Of a stretch of DNA of 48,233 bases, positions 33,158 through 42,199 are shown piece after piece. The position numbers and the translations under genes were made by a program. Under the pieces are notes generated by a model that was not told the origin of the DNA, ran no database searches, and was given only the letters and a program-made list of their open reading frames with translations. The stretch is from contig NZ_JAQTXM010000014.1 in the NCBI RefSeq assembly GCF_028688795.1, positions 1 through 48,233 of the forward strand, in the 5' to 3' direction. This DNA comes from Rhodoferax sp. GTDB taxonomy: Bacteria; Pseudomonadota; Gammaproteobacteria; Burkholderiales; Burkholderiaceae_C. The stretch's first letter is position 1. The number at the start of each line of letters is the position of its first letter.

Positions 33158-34399
33158 ATGATCCAGAAATCCATTGACCTGTCTGTCTCCAAAAGTAAAC
33201 TTAAAGCCGTGCTTTTCGAGGGCATTCACCCCTCCGCTATTGATGCGCTCCAACAGGCCGGCTTCACACGCGTCGTGACGCATGCCAAGGCGCTCGCCGG
33301 CGACGAACTGCGCGCCGCCCTGGCCGATGCCCACTTTATCGGCGTGCGCTCACGCACTCAGCTCAGTGCTGACGTATTGCAACAGGCGCAGCAACTGGTG
33401 GCCATTGGTTGTTTTTGCATCGGTACCAACCAGGTTGATCTGAGAGAAGCCACACGGTTGGGCATTCCGGTCTTCAATGCACCATTTTCCAACACCCGCA
33501 GCGTGGCTGAGTTGGTGCTGGCGCAAGTCATCATGCTGATGCGCGGCATCCCTGAAAAAAATGCCATCCTGCACCGCGGTGGCTGGGTCAAGAGCGCGGC
33601 CGATTCCTATGAGGTGCGAGGCAAAACGTTCGGCATCATCGGTTACGGCCACATTGGCACGCAAATTGGTGTGTTGGCCGAACAGCTTGGCATGCGCGTG
33701 TTGTTTACCGACATCGAGGCCAAGCTGCCACTGGGCAATGCGCAGGCCATGGTCACTGTCGACTCCTTGCTGGGCGCGGCCGACGTGGTCAGTCTGCACG
33801 TGCCAGAAACCCCCGAGACGGCGGGCATGATCGGCGCTGCGCAACTGGCCGCCATGAAACCCGGCAGCCACCTGATCAATGCCTCGCGCGGCAGTGTGGT
33901 CGACATCGACGCGCTGGCTGCAGCGCTGGAGCGCCGCCATTTGCACGGCGCGGCGATTGATGTGTTTCCGGTTGAACCGCAAGGCAACGACTCGGGTTTT
34001 GTCTCGCCTTTGAGCCGTTTTGACAATGTGATCCTGACGCCGCACATTGGCGGCTCGACGCTGGAGGCGCAGGTGAACATTGGCACCGAGGTTGCAGCCA
34101 AACTCATTCGCTACATCAGCAACGGCTCCACCACCTCAGCCGTGAACTTTCCTGAAGTGGCGCTTCCCGCGCACATCGGGCGCAGCCGTTTGCTGCACAT
34201 TCACCGCAATGTGCCCGGCGTGTTGGCGCAGGTCAACGAGCGGCTATCAAAGGCGGGTATCAACATTGCCGCGCAATACCTCAGCACCAACGAGACGGTG
34301 GGTTATGTGGTGATCGACGTGGACAGCGCCGCCAGCCAAGCAGGCCTCGATGAACTCTGCGCAGTGCCTGAGACGATTCGCTGCCGCATTCTTTACTAA
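33158..34399 (+). CDS. serA: D-3-phosphoglycerate dehydrogenase
   Basis: The product is 413 residues and catalyses the first step of serine synthesis. The NAD-binding GYGHIGTQIG motif is at about 153-162. Catalytic segments are IGCFCIGTNQVDL, NASRGSVVDIDAL, VFPVEP and TPHIGGSTLEAQ (His), and a C-terminal ACT domain has HIHRNVPGVLAQVN. This is the E. coli-like type with an ACT domain and no long intervening domain. The start 33158 gives the family N-terminus; 33134 only adds eight residues. It lies 42 bases after nsrR with a small ATGCCA-TTTT-TGGCAT dyad between, so it may be separately expressed. Confidence 0.93.
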   Translation: MIQKSIDLSVSKSKLKAVLFEGIHPSAIDALQQAGFTRVVTHAKALAGDELRAALADAHFIGVRSRTQLSADVLQQAQQLVAIGCFCIGTNQVDLREATRLGIPVFNAPFSNTRSVAELVLAQVIMLMRGIPEKNAILHRGGWVKSAADSYEVRGKTFGIIGYGHIGTQIGVLAEQLGMRVLFTDIEAKLPLGNAQAMVTVDSLLGAADVVSLHVPETPETAGMIGAAQLAAMKPGSHLINASRGSVVDIDALAAALERRHLHGAAIDVFPVEPQGNDSGFVSPLSRFDNVILTPHIGGSTLEAQVNIGTEVAAKLIRYISNGSTTSAVNFPEVALPAHIGRSRLLHIHRNVPGVLAQVNERLSKAGINIAAQYLSTNETVGYVVIDVDSAASQAGLDELCAVPETIRCRILY

Positions 34400-34436
34400 T
34401 TTTCATGGTCGAGACGGCCACCCCGAATCATGAAAA
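34400..34436. repeat. Short inverted repeat after serA
   Basis: TTTTCATG (34400-34407) and CATGAAAA (34429-34436) form an eight-base perfect stem around a 21-base loop directly after the serA stop. No T-run follows. It may act as a weak transcription end or as an operator. Confidence 0.4.
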
Positions 34437-34596
34437 TCGTCTTCATTCAAAATTAATGAAAAAAAATTAGTCGATTGAACGTTCTTTCACATTAACTGCC
34501 CATTTTCCAGTTCAACCATGTTGGACATGGCGATCACCTGATGAAGGTCGGGATGGTTAGGGAAAAATTCAGGGCTAATGAAAATACTGCGAGAAA

Positions 34597-34923
34597 CTAC
34601 CCAACCAGCTCCGGCACACGATCATCTGCAATGCGCTTGCCCACTTTCGCAAGCAAAGCGTCATGCAGGATCGTGTCAAACTAGCTTTGCAAGTCCGCAT
34701 CCACCGCCCAGCAGTGGCCCGCTTTCAAGTGCCGGTCTAGTTCACGCAGCGCATCCTTGCAACCCAGACCCTGGCGAAAGCCAAAGCTTCTGGCCTCGAA
34801 TTAATGCTCAAAGATTGGCTTGATCACCAACTTCAACGCAGCTTGTACCACGCGATCCTGCGATCCTTGAAAGCTGGTATTCCGAGCGGACGCCACCCCT
34901 TACCTTTTGGTGTGTATACACGT
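34597..34923 (-). pseudogene. Group II intron reverse transcriptase / maturase relic
   Basis: Read on the minus strand: RVYTPKGKGWRPLGIPAFKDR, then after a frameshift ALKLVIKPIFEH, FGFRQGLGCKDALREL, HCWAVDADL and FDTILHDALLAKVGKRIADDRV, with at least three in-frame stops. The order and wording are those of the RT fingers/palm of group II intron proteins (RPLGIPTVKDR, ALKLVLEPIFE, YGFRPGRGCHDAL, WVVDADLKGYFDTIPH). The YADD-containing part is missing. It is an old, dead intron fragment. Confidence 0.75.
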
Positions 34924-34970
34924 CGAACGGGCTGCGGCGTATTTTGATAGATGTGTTATTTCACGGTAAC

Positions 34971-35276
34971 CTTACTCGTTATCTCGGGGCCACCATGTTC
35001 GCGACCACCACGCGCGTGAGCAGTGGCCACGGTGGCCGGCCTTTTGCCGCTGACAACATCGCCTGGAACTTGTGCTGGCTACTGCAAAGCGTCGCGGTAT
35101 TGCGCGTCATCGCTGCCATTTGACCCGCCGTCACTACCGCATTCACGCTGCTGGCCATTGCCGCCTGAACGGTGGACCCAATAGGCTGTGCCGTTCGCTA
35201 TGGCCGCTGGTTCGGTCGCCGCCGGCTGGATGGCCGACCTTGGTTGAGCAAAATCCCCGGTTCAACCAGGCGGTGA
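34971..35276 (+). pseudogene. nnrS: nnrS C-terminal relic
   Basis: The plus-strand frame reads RYLGATMFATTTRVSSGHGGRPF, ADNIAWNLCWLLQSVAVLRV, stop, FTLLAIAA, stop, CAVRYGRWFGRRRLDGRPW. This matches the end of NnrS, a membrane haem-copper protein linked to NO stress and nitrite respiration (TRVSxGHxGR, RYGRWxxRPRxDGRPG). Two in-frame stops and loss of the first three-quarters make it a pseudogene. It converges on, and overlaps slightly, the end of the nosL2 gene. Confidence 0.7.
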
Positions 35277-35897
35277 CGCATGCACGTGGCGGCGCTCACC
35301 ATTCAACCCATGCAGCAAATGCGGACTGATTTGTCGGGCCTCCAATATCGCCCCGCCGCGTGCACTGGCAAATCGCAGTGCAGCTGCCGCGCTGGAAAAA
35401 GCGGGCAAGTTGCCAGCACGCATAGGCCCCATGGCATCCGAGCCGCTGACATAAAAGGCCTCATGTGCACTGATCCAGCCACCACTGCTAACATCTTTCA
35501 CATAACTGGCCGCAATCTCGTTGACCTGACGGCCACGGGTGTAGCGCCCTATGTCTTGCAGGTAGAGGAAAAGGGAAAGTGGCGAGTCAAAGAACTGCGT
35601 GTCGCCGTTATCGAAAATGATTTGCGCAGCCCAGTCCGGTGAACGCGCCGGGAACATGCCGCACACCGGGCAGCGAGCATCCGCAGGCACCACTCGGGCT
35701 TCATGCAGGCCAAGGCCTGACTTGGGATCATATGGCGTTGGGGGTGCCACGATGCATACCTCGCCTGCCGCCGCCAGCGGGGCGGCATCCGCAGACAGGG
35801 TGCGCCAGGGCGTGAACAGCAGGCAGACCGCCAGCGCCAGGCCAGCGAGGCTCGCCCAGTGCAGCGGTTTGAGTGCCGGCAGACGCAAGGTCACCAC
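35262..35897 (-). CDS. Second NosL-like protein with CPVCGM motif
   Basis: The product is 211 residues. An N-terminal hydrophobic segment (SLAGLALAVCLLFTPW) anchors or exports it. VCIVAPPTPYD is followed by the metal-binding ARCPVCGMFPARSPDW motif of NosL/MerB-like proteins, then FFDSPLSLFLYLQ and a C-terminal region with AFYVSGSDAMGPMRAGNLPAF, which parallels SFYVLGSKRHGSMGPTIASF of the adjacent NosL. It starts with GTG sharing one base with the nosL stop. A copper-handling role in NosZ maturation beside NosL is likely. A decayed copy of the pair lies at 25139-26089. Confidence 0.82.
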   Translation of the reverse strand: MVTLRLPALKPLHWASLAGLALAVCLLFTPWRTLSADAAPLAAAGEVCIVAPPTPYDPKSGLGLHEARVVPADARCPVCGMFPARSPDWAAQIIFDNGDTQFFDSPLSLFLYLQDIGRYTRGRQVNEIAASYVKDVSSGGWISAHEAFYVSGSDAMGPMRAGNLPAFSSAAAALRFASARGGAILEARQISPHLLHGLNGERRHVHASPPG

Positions 35898-36481
35898 TAC
35901 ATCTTGCTGTCATGCAGCGCGCCGCCGCTCATGTCCACCATCTCAGGCTTGACCTCGGCATAACGCAACAGTTTGCCGCCCCATTGTTCGGCAAATTTTT
36001 TGGCCTCAGACTCATCAGCGAAGCTGGCGATCGTCGGCCCCATCGAGCCATGGCGTTTGCTGCCCAACACATAGAAACTGTTCGTGGCATCCATCCAATT
36101 CCCACGCGGCTGTTCCCAGTCAGTTTTGCCCATATCTTGCACATACACGGCCATCACCTTGCGCACCTGTTCAGGCTGCAGCATGGTGTTGAACAGCTCC
36201 ACCGTGTCACAAAAGAACACCGGCGCGGGCGCACCCGCATAGTGAATTTGCCCCTTGGGGCCGGGGTAGTCGAGCAACAGCATGCCATCCAGTTCGCAGG
36301 TGGTCGATGCGTCGATTTCTACCGGCACCAATGCCTGATGTTCGCCGGATCGGTCGCTGCAAGCAGCCAACCCGCCCAGCGCTCCCAATGAAGCCCATAC
36401 GGCCAGACCAAGAAGTTGGCGGCGCTCGCCGCAGGTTTCATCGACGGGGGTGTGGCGACGGCAGGAACAGGTGAATTTCAT
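35897..36481 (-). CDS. nosL: Copper lipoprotein NosL, nitrous-oxide reductase maturation
   Basis: The product is 194 residues. After a basic N-terminus, a lipoprotein signal ends at LAAC, placing it on the periplasmic side. The CELDGMLLLDYPGPKG segment contains the Cys/Met pair that binds Cu(I), and later FYVLGSKRHGSMGPTIASF is conserved. NosL passes copper toward NosZ, aided by NosDFY. It overlaps nosY by four bases. The N-terminal segment (KFTCSCRRHTP) is unusually Cys-rich before the signal, so a start further inside is possible. Confidence 0.88.
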   Translation of the reverse strand: MKFTCSCRRHTPVDETCGERRQLLGLAVWASLGALGGLAACSDRSGEHQALVPVEIDASTTCELDGMLLLDYPGPKGQIHYAGAPAPVFFCDTVELFNTMLQPEQVRKVMAVYVQDMGKTDWEQPRGNWMDATNSFYVLGSKRHGSMGPTIASFADESEAKKFAEQWGGKLLRYAEVKPEMVDMSGGALHDSKM

Positions 36482-37293
36482 GATTTAAATCTCCAGCGTG
36501 CCAGTGCAAGCGGCACAACAATCCAGGCCAACATGACCGAGCCCATCAGCCAGGGCTTGCCTAGGGCGGGCGGCACGATGCTGGCCAAGCCATACAGGGT
36601 GCGAACATCTTCGAGCGCAAACACATTGAGAATGCGAAACACATCCGCTGGGTTGAGCAGCAACATGTATGCGAATGCGTCACCACCATAGGCGCCGCCA
36701 GTGCTCACCAGCGCCGCCAGCAGCAGCAAGTCAAACACCAATACAAAGAAGAACCACATTGCAATCGCCAGCCCCGAAGCGCGTGTGCGCTCACGTGCGA
36801 TCACCGACATCAGCACCGCCAGGCTCAGGAAAGCCAGACCCAACAGGACCGAGCTGATCATAAACCCTATGTAATGGTACAAACCCGGCCAACTGAACTG
36901 ATGAAACAGCAAGAGTGCCACCAAGCCAAAACCCGCCAACGTGGAGAGCGTCAGCGCCGCCGCCAGCCCCAGGAACTTGCCAAGCAACAACTCGAGCCGC
37001 GTGATTGGCAGAGATAACAACAGGTCCAGCGAACCGCGTTCGCGTTCGCCGACGACTGCATCAAAGCCCAGTAACAAGGCGATCAACGGAATCAGGTAGA
37101 TCACCAGACTGACCAGACTGGCGATGGTGAACTCGATTGAGCGCAAGCCCAACTGGCCTTGTTGTGCGCCGCCAAAGTAGGCGATCACCAGCGAAAACAC
37201 CGTGAACACCAGGGCCACGGCCAATACCCAGCGATTGCGTATGCGGTCGCGGAATTCTTTCGCGGCCAGTGTCAGGATTTGGGTCAGTTCCAT
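36478..37293 (-). CDS. nosY: NosY, membrane permease of the NosDFY transporter
   Basis: The product is 271 residues with six hydrophobic segments. The N-terminus AAKEFRDRIRNRWVLAVALVF and the GERERGSLDLLLSLPITRLELLLGKFLG loop are standard NosY features that contact NosF. NosDFY is an ABC transporter needed for assembly of the CuZ sulfide-copper cluster of NosZ. It begins nine bases after nosF and overlaps nosL by four bases. Confidence 0.92.
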   Translation of the reverse strand: MELTQILTLAAKEFRDRIRNRWVLAVALVFTVFSLVIAYFGGAQQGQLGLRSIEFTIASLVSLVIYLIPLIALLLGFDAVVGERERGSLDLLLSLPITRLELLLGKFLGLAAALTLSTLAGFGLVALLLFHQFSWPGLYHYIGFMISSVLLGLAFLSLAVLMSVIARERTRASGLAIAMWFFFVLVFDLLLLAALVSTGGAYGGDAFAYMLLLNPADVFRILNVFALEDVRTLYGLASIVPPALGKPWLMGSVMLAWIVVPLALARWRFKS

Positions 37294-37302
37294 CGCGTTA
37301 CC

Positions 37303-38235
37303 TCAATCCGAAAAACCAAAAAAAACATCTTCCAACGAAGGCTCCTGGATTTTCAGATCCAGCAGTTTGGCACCCAGGCCCATGAGCGCGCCCAGCACGG
37401 CCATCTTGGCCTCGCGCGGGCAGCTCATCCGCAGCCCATCTGCGCTCGGTGTACTGGTCACCGCCGGAAGATGGGCGACCGCCTGCTGCGCCGCCAGCAC
37501 ATCGGCGGGTGCCAAACGCAATGCCAGGCTCAGCGGCAGGTGCATCTGGTTGCGCAATTCCTGTACGCTGCCCATTGCCTGAATTTTGCCGACCGACATG
37601 ATGGCGAGTCGATCCACCCGCTCCTGCAACTCGGCCAGGATGTGTGAGGTGATCAGGATGGTGACCCCTTCATCGCGCAGGCCGCGCAATGTCGCGTAGA
37701 AGTCGCGTATGGCTTGCGGGTCCAGGCCGTTGGAAGGTTCATCCAGAAACAGCACGCTGGGCGCGCCCAGCAGCGCTTGGGCAAACCCCAGACGCTGGCG
37801 CATGCCCTTGGAGTACTCTCGCAACGGCCGCGTTGCAGCATCCGCCAAGCCGACCCGCGCCAATGTAGGCACACATTGCGCACTTGGCGCGCCCTTGAGT
37901 TTGGCAAAGAAACGCATCGTTTCGAGGCCACTCAAGTTGTCATACAGCACTACGTTCTCGGGCAGGTAACCAATGTGGCGACGTGCGGCGCGAAAGTCGC
38001 GCCCGCGTACCGATGCGCCATCAATCAGGATGTCGCCCGCGCTGGGCTCTATCAGCCCCAGCATCATTTTGAAGAGTGTGCTTTTGCCCGCGCCGTTGTG
38101 ACCGATCAGGCCAAAGATTTCACCGCGCTGCACGGTCAGGTCCACACCGTCCACCGCGTGCAGGGCACCGTAGTACTTGGCAACGCTGCGCGCTTGAATC
38201 GCGGGTCCACCCAAATCCGGCGGGCTACTGGCCAT
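37303..38235 (-). CDS. nosF: NosF, ATPase of the NosDFY transporter
   Basis: The product is 310 residues: Walker A GHNGAGKST, signature YSKGMRQRL, Walker B VLFLDEPSNGLDP, switch His in ITSHIL. The start ATG 38235 overlaps the end of nosD by 11 bases; a longer open frame to 38316 reads inside nosD and is not supported, while GTG 38250 remains possible. The C-terminal 70 residues are the usual NosF extension ending EDVFFGF. It powers NosY/NosD in CuZ maturation. Confidence 0.92.
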   Translation of the reverse strand: MASSPPDLGGPAIQARSVAKYYGALHAVDGVDLTVQRGEIFGLIGHNGAGKSTLFKMMLGLIEPSAGDILIDGASVRGRDFRAARRHIGYLPENVVLYDNLSGLETMRFFAKLKGAPSAQCVPTLARVGLADAATRPLREYSKGMRQRLGFAQALLGAPSVLFLDEPSNGLDPQAIRDFYATLRGLRDEGVTILITSHILAELQERVDRLAIMSVGKIQAMGSVQELRNQMHLPLSLALRLAPADVLAAQQAVAHLPAVTSTPSADGLRMSCPREAKMAVLGALMGLGAKLLDLKIQEPSLEDVFFGFSD

Positions 38236-39502
38236 GGGAATGTTTGTCACGCCACTTACTCCATTGCTTGTTGTTCGGTTGCATACGCGGTTTGGGATCG
38301 ACCACGCTGGGCACACGCAGTATCGGGAACTGTTGGCCTACCAGGCGCAGGGCTTGTACCGCCGGGCTGGCCAGCAGCAGTTTCATGCTGGGGTAGCGCC
38401 AGTTCAGCCGGTCCACCATGTCATTGGCCTCGTAGCGCACATCGCCGAGACCATCGCCGTCGCGATCCCAGCCCAGGTAATTGTTCCAGTGGTTACCGCT
38501 TTGGGCGCCCCATACTTCATCGCGGGCGCCGACATAGCGCACCTGCTCGCGATTGGCGATAAAGTCGTTGCCCTCGACCACATTGCGCGTCGAGCCGGCC
38601 GACAGGTGCACGCCAACGACGTTGTCCACCACAAGGTTATTTTTCAGCTCAACATACTCTACGTCGTAGATGAAAAAGCCTCGTTTGTTGCCTGCCACCA
38701 CATTGCCCTCTATCAACGAGTCCTGCACCGAGCGGAGCATGATGCCGTGGTCGGTATTACCCCAGGCGCGATTGTTGCGCACGGTCTGCTCGCGTACCTC
38801 CATCAGCGCCAATCCACCCCGGTTGTAATACGTGTCGTTGTCTTCCCATACGTTGTAGTACGAGGTCATGTAGTGCGTACCGTAGCGGCTGTGGTGCAAC
38901 TTGTTGCCCCGGAACGTGGCGTGGTGGGAGACATCGACATAGAGCGCGTCGCGCACGAAGCTGATGTTGTTGCCCAGAATTTGCGCACCCTTGGTGTTGT
39001 AGAGCTGGATGCCGTTGCCGCGCCGCGCCGAGTCCAAGTCGCGCTTGCCGGTAATGGTATTTCCTTCGATGCGCACATCCTTCACCTTCTCGACCCACAG
39101 GCCGAAAAGGTTGTAGGTCAGGTCACAGTTCTGCACCACGGCGCGGTCCGCACCGGGATAGAGGTAGATGCCGGCGTTCTGTTTCTGCAGACTACTGCCG
39201 GAATCGCGCACGATCAGACCTTCAATCGTGACATCCGGCGCTGTCACGCGGATGGTGTCCCCCGTCAAACCGCCGTCGATGGTGGGCCGGTCCAAGCCGC
39301 GCAAGGTCAGCGGCTTGTCAATCAGGAGGTTGGCACGGTAGTGGCCGCGCTGCACCTCGATCACGTCGCCGGGAGCAGCGCTGGCAATGGCGGTCTGCAG
39401 GTCCTGCCCCGGCTGCACCAGCACTGTGGCGGCATGCAGCGCGGTCAGGGTGGTCAGGCCCAGCACGATGGCGCAGACCGCGTCGTACACAAATCGCTTC
39501 AT
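38225..39502 (-). CDS. nosD: NosD, periplasmic copper-site assembly protein
   Basis: The product is 425 residues with a Sec signal peptide (AIVLGLTTLTALHAA). The rest is a right-handed beta-helix of CASH/NosD repeats rich in G-N-x-I/V turns (RIEGNTITGKR, LIEGNVVAGNKRGFFIY, VVEGNDFIAN), ending with NYLGWDRDGDGLGDVRY. It works with NosF and NosY in copper-sulfur cluster assembly on NosZ. The start at 39502 overlaps the nosR stop by four bases; 39514 is an alternative four codons earlier. Confidence 0.93.
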   Translation of the reverse strand: MKRFVYDAVCAIVLGLTTLTALHAATVLVQPGQDLQTAIASAAPGDVIEVQRGHYRANLLIDKPLTLRGLDRPTIDGGLTGDTIRVTAPDVTIEGLIVRDSGSSLQKQNAGIYLYPGADRAVVQNCDLTYNLFGLWVEKVKDVRIEGNTITGKRDLDSARRGNGIQLYNTKGAQILGNNISFVRDALYVDVSHHATFRGNKLHHSRYGTHYMTSYYNVWEDNDTYYNRGGLALMEVREQTVRNNRAWGNTDHGIMLRSVQDSLIEGNVVAGNKRGFFIYDVEYVELKNNLVVDNVVGVHLSAGSTRNVVEGNDFIANREQVRYVGARDEVWGAQSGNHWNNYLGWDRDGDGLGDVRYEANDMVDRLNWRYPSMKLLLASPAVQALRLVGQQFPILRVPSVVDPKPRMQPNNKQWSKWRDKHSHGQ

Positions 39503-42135
39503 GGCACCAGCCACCCCATCGACTTGAACAGCAGGAAAAACGCGGCGCCAATCATCAGGTTCTTGAAGCCGACATAACTCACCATGTCCACCACACCCGC
39601 TTGGCGGTAGTGGTCACGCCACCACAGGCCATCCTTGACGTAGCGCTTGCCTGACAGGCGGATCAGCACCTCGTAAACGCTCCAGCCAAACCACCAGCCA
39701 ATGATGGCACCAGAAGACAAGGTGCCCATGGCAGTCATCACCCAGGCCACCGTGGCCGCGATGGCCAGCGAGATGCCCGCCATCTGCAGCGCGCGCTGCG
39801 ACCGCCAGCCATCGGCGCTCCAGGGCCACAGGTGATCGCGCACCTCCAGCCACAACCACTGCAGGCCATGTGCGCCATTCTTGTGTGCGGGCAGCACGGG
39901 TGGCGTGGGCATGCGCGGGTCAGGACCGTTCACAGCCTTTGCGCTGATCTGCTCGGTGAAGCTGGTGGCGGGGTAGATCGGAATGAAATAGCCGTTCTTG
40001 CCGATGGGCGTCATTTCCAGGCCATCTTTTTCGCGGCGTTTGCGCTCTTTGGCCAGCGGCGGACAGCCCTTGGTGTCGGTGTACAAGATCATGCAGTCTA
40101 GGCAGTGCAGGCATTCGCGGTGGTCGATGCGGCCATCGGCGTCGATCGCCTGTGCGCCGCAGCCCACAGCGCAGGCCTTGCAGCTGTTGCAATCCTGCTT
40201 GCGTTTGAGGCCAAACCAGCGGAAGGTACTGGGCATGGCCAGTGACGCGCCCAGCGGGCAAATGTACTTGCAGTAAGGTCGCTCGATGAAGATCGACAAG
40301 CCCAGGATCGCAGCCACGAACAAGCCATAAGGCCACGGGCGGTTCAAGATGCCGACCAGGAAGGTGGTCTTGAAGGGCTCGACCTCGGAGAGTTTTTCAG
40401 CCAGGCCCATGGAGAACATCGACACCGCGATGAGGCCAAAGAAGATGATGTACTTCAGCCATTTCATCCGGTCGTGCCAGCGCTGGGGCAGCTGTCCCTG
40501 GAAACGTTTGAATCCCACCACGCCCGCCACCTTGAAAATGGCCTCCGACAGCGAACCAAACGGACACATCCAGCCGCAGAACAAACCGCGTCCGAACAGG
40601 AACACCGTGACGATGATGAAGATCCAGAACAGGAAAATGAACGGGTCAGACAGAAATAGCGACCAGGTCCACTGGAACAAAAGCGCATGAAACCAGGTCA
40701 GCACCTGGGTGATGGAGGGCTGCGCCATGACGCCGAAGCCCACGAACACGATGGAGAGGCCCCAGGCGGTGTACTTGAAGGCGTTGACCGGCCACTTATT
40801 TTTGTGAGTTGAAAGGCGCGTGAGCCGCTCGCGGTACGCATAGACCACGCCAACCGCCAACAGCAGCACGATGAACAAGCCAATTTCAAGCGCACGTGAT
40901 TTCCAGATGCGGACCCAAGGAGCATCGGGCTCAACCACCTTGGGTCGTCCACCGTCGAGCATGGAGCCCGGCAGCCAGTAGGACGTGTCAAAGCTGGTGA
41001 AACTCCGGGCGCCGGTGGCGCGGTCGACGCGGTTGCCCAGCAGGCTCAGCTTCCAGGGGTAGGCATCTGAAAACGCCTGGGAACGGATGATGAAGATGGC
41101 CGATTCGTTGAATTTGGGCGAGCCTGAGGCTTGCACGCCATAAAGGTTCAAATAATCGAGGTCGCGGAAGGTGAACGAATCAGCACCCTGCCTGACCTGG
41201 ACACGGTCGTACAGACCACCGCGGACAAAACCCGAACCTTTGAACGATTCGCGTCCGGCGGTGCGGATGATGAAGATCGCGTGTTCGTTCTCTTTGAGTT
41301 GCAGCTTGATGTTGTCCCAACCGGCGGCGCCGAGCACACTCTTGCCAATGTCGGGGTGGCTGAGGTCGCCAAACCACAGTTCGATGAAGGGGTAGGCGCT
41401 GCGTTCCTGGCCCAGCTGTTCAGGCATGACGCGAAGATGCTGCACGGCGCCGCGCCCCACCAGTTCGTCCCAGGTGAGCGCATCGCCAGAAACTTTGTAG
41501 CGCGCTGGCTCACGCACTGTGGGTGCCAGAATGCCGACCTGCTTCGCGACAGCCGAGCCCGAAGCCATCATGACCTGGTTTTGCGCAATCACCGTGACAG
41601 TTGCGCCGGAGATGGCGTCTAGTCCCACCACGTCCTCGTCGGGGCGTGATTGACCAATTTCAATCTTGTCAGCGATCGACTTCCCTAGGTACTGGTCGTT
41701 GAATTTCAGCAATGCGGACTCGGGGATGCCCAGAAGTAGGATGGGCTCGGAATGTTTGAGCACCTTGACACCAACGAAGTGGCCCGTCTTATCCATGCCG
41801 ATCAGTGTGACCACGGGCTTGCCCGAGTAGGCAGGGGTGTCGGTGATGTCGGTCGAAAGCATCACATAGCCGAGCAATTGGCGACCTTCGCTGGCCTTGT
41901 CGTAGGCCTCAACGTAGGGCGGCTGTCCCTTGCGTTCTGAAAAATGGGTGGCACCCGGGAACACCGCCTTGCACGGCAACAGCGCGCACATGTCGGAGAC
42001 GGTCGCCAGTCCGGCCGGAAGTTCAGCCTCGTAGGTGCCCGTGCCCGCTGCCTTTGCGTCTGGAGTGAGCGCCGTCAGCGCAACCATGAGCGCGATCCAA
42101 AGAATCGGCAAAAGACGAAATTTCGGCAAAAGCAT
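39499..42135 (-). CDS. nosR: NosR, membrane flavo-iron-sulfur protein for N2O reduction
   Basis: The product is 878 residues. A signal segment (LLPILWIALMVALTALTPDAKA) leads into a periplasmic FMN-binding domain with the flavinylation motif DAISGATVT (SGAT at 176-179). Several membrane helices follow, with a CGWMCPFG polyferredoxin-type motif, a CKYICPLG motif and two 4Fe-4S sites (CNSCKACAVGCGAQ and CLHCLDC). NosR transfers electrons to NosZ and is needed for its expression or activity. The start at 42135 was chosen because the upstream extension crosses a terminator hairpin and matches nothing. The apbE gene at 44828 would attach the FMN. Confidence 0.94.
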   Translation of the reverse strand: MLLPKFRLLPILWIALMVALTALTPDAKAAGTGTYEAELPAGLATVSDMCALLPCKAVFPGATHFSERKGQPPYVEAYDKASEGRQLLGYVMLSTDITDTPAYSGKPVVTLIGMDKTGHFVGVKVLKHSEPILLLGIPESALLKFNDQYLGKSIADKIEIGQSRPDEDVVGLDAISGATVTVIAQNQVMMASGSAVAKQVGILAPTVREPARYKVSGDALTWDELVGRGAVQHLRVMPEQLGQERSAYPFIELWFGDLSHPDIGKSVLGAAGWDNIKLQLKENEHAIFIIRTAGRESFKGSGFVRGGLYDRVQVRQGADSFTFRDLDYLNLYGVQASGSPKFNESAIFIIRSQAFSDAYPWKLSLLGNRVDRATGARSFTSFDTSYWLPGSMLDGGRPKVVEPDAPWVRIWKSRALEIGLFIVLLLAVGVVYAYRERLTRLSTHKNKWPVNAFKYTAWGLSIVFVGFGVMAQPSITQVLTWFHALLFQWTWSLFLSDPFIFLFWIFIIVTVFLFGRGLFCGWMCPFGSLSEAIFKVAGVVGFKRFQGQLPQRWHDRMKWLKYIIFFGLIAVSMFSMGLAEKLSEVEPFKTTFLVGILNRPWPYGLFVAAILGLSIFIERPYCKYICPLGASLAMPSTFRWFGLKRKQDCNSCKACAVGCGAQAIDADGRIDHRECLHCLDCMILYTDTKGCPPLAKERKRREKDGLEMTPIGKNGYFIPIYPATSFTEQISAKAVNGPDPRMPTPPVLPAHKNGAHGLQWLWLEVRDHLWPWSADGWRSQRALQMAGISLAIAATVAWVMTAMGTLSSGAIIGWWFGWSVYEVLIRLSGKRYVKDGLWWRDHYRQAGVVDMVSYVGFKNLMIGAAFFLLFKSMGWLVP

Positions 42136-42145
42136 CAGATATCCA

Positions 42146-42186
42146 AACAAAAAAAAGGGCAGCGCAGCCCGGTGACCGCGCTGCCC
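42146..42186 (-). terminator. Hairpin with U-tract between nosZ and nosR
   Basis: On the minus strand GGGCAGCGC and GCGCTGCCC (plus-strand 42157-42186) form a nine-base stem around a 12-base loop, followed by TTTTTTTT. It starts 14 bases after the nosZ stop and ends about 11 bases before the nosR start. It should terminate or attenuate nosZ transcripts, giving more nosZ than nosR mRNA. Confidence 0.85.
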
Positions 42187-42199
42187 GGAGCGAGGTTTT

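Noticed and set aside
38234..39577. Open frame of 447 codons on the plus strand
   Set aside because: It lies opposite nosD, has His/Val-rich non-family sequence typical of an antisense frame in GC-rich DNA, and no ribosome-binding site was seen.
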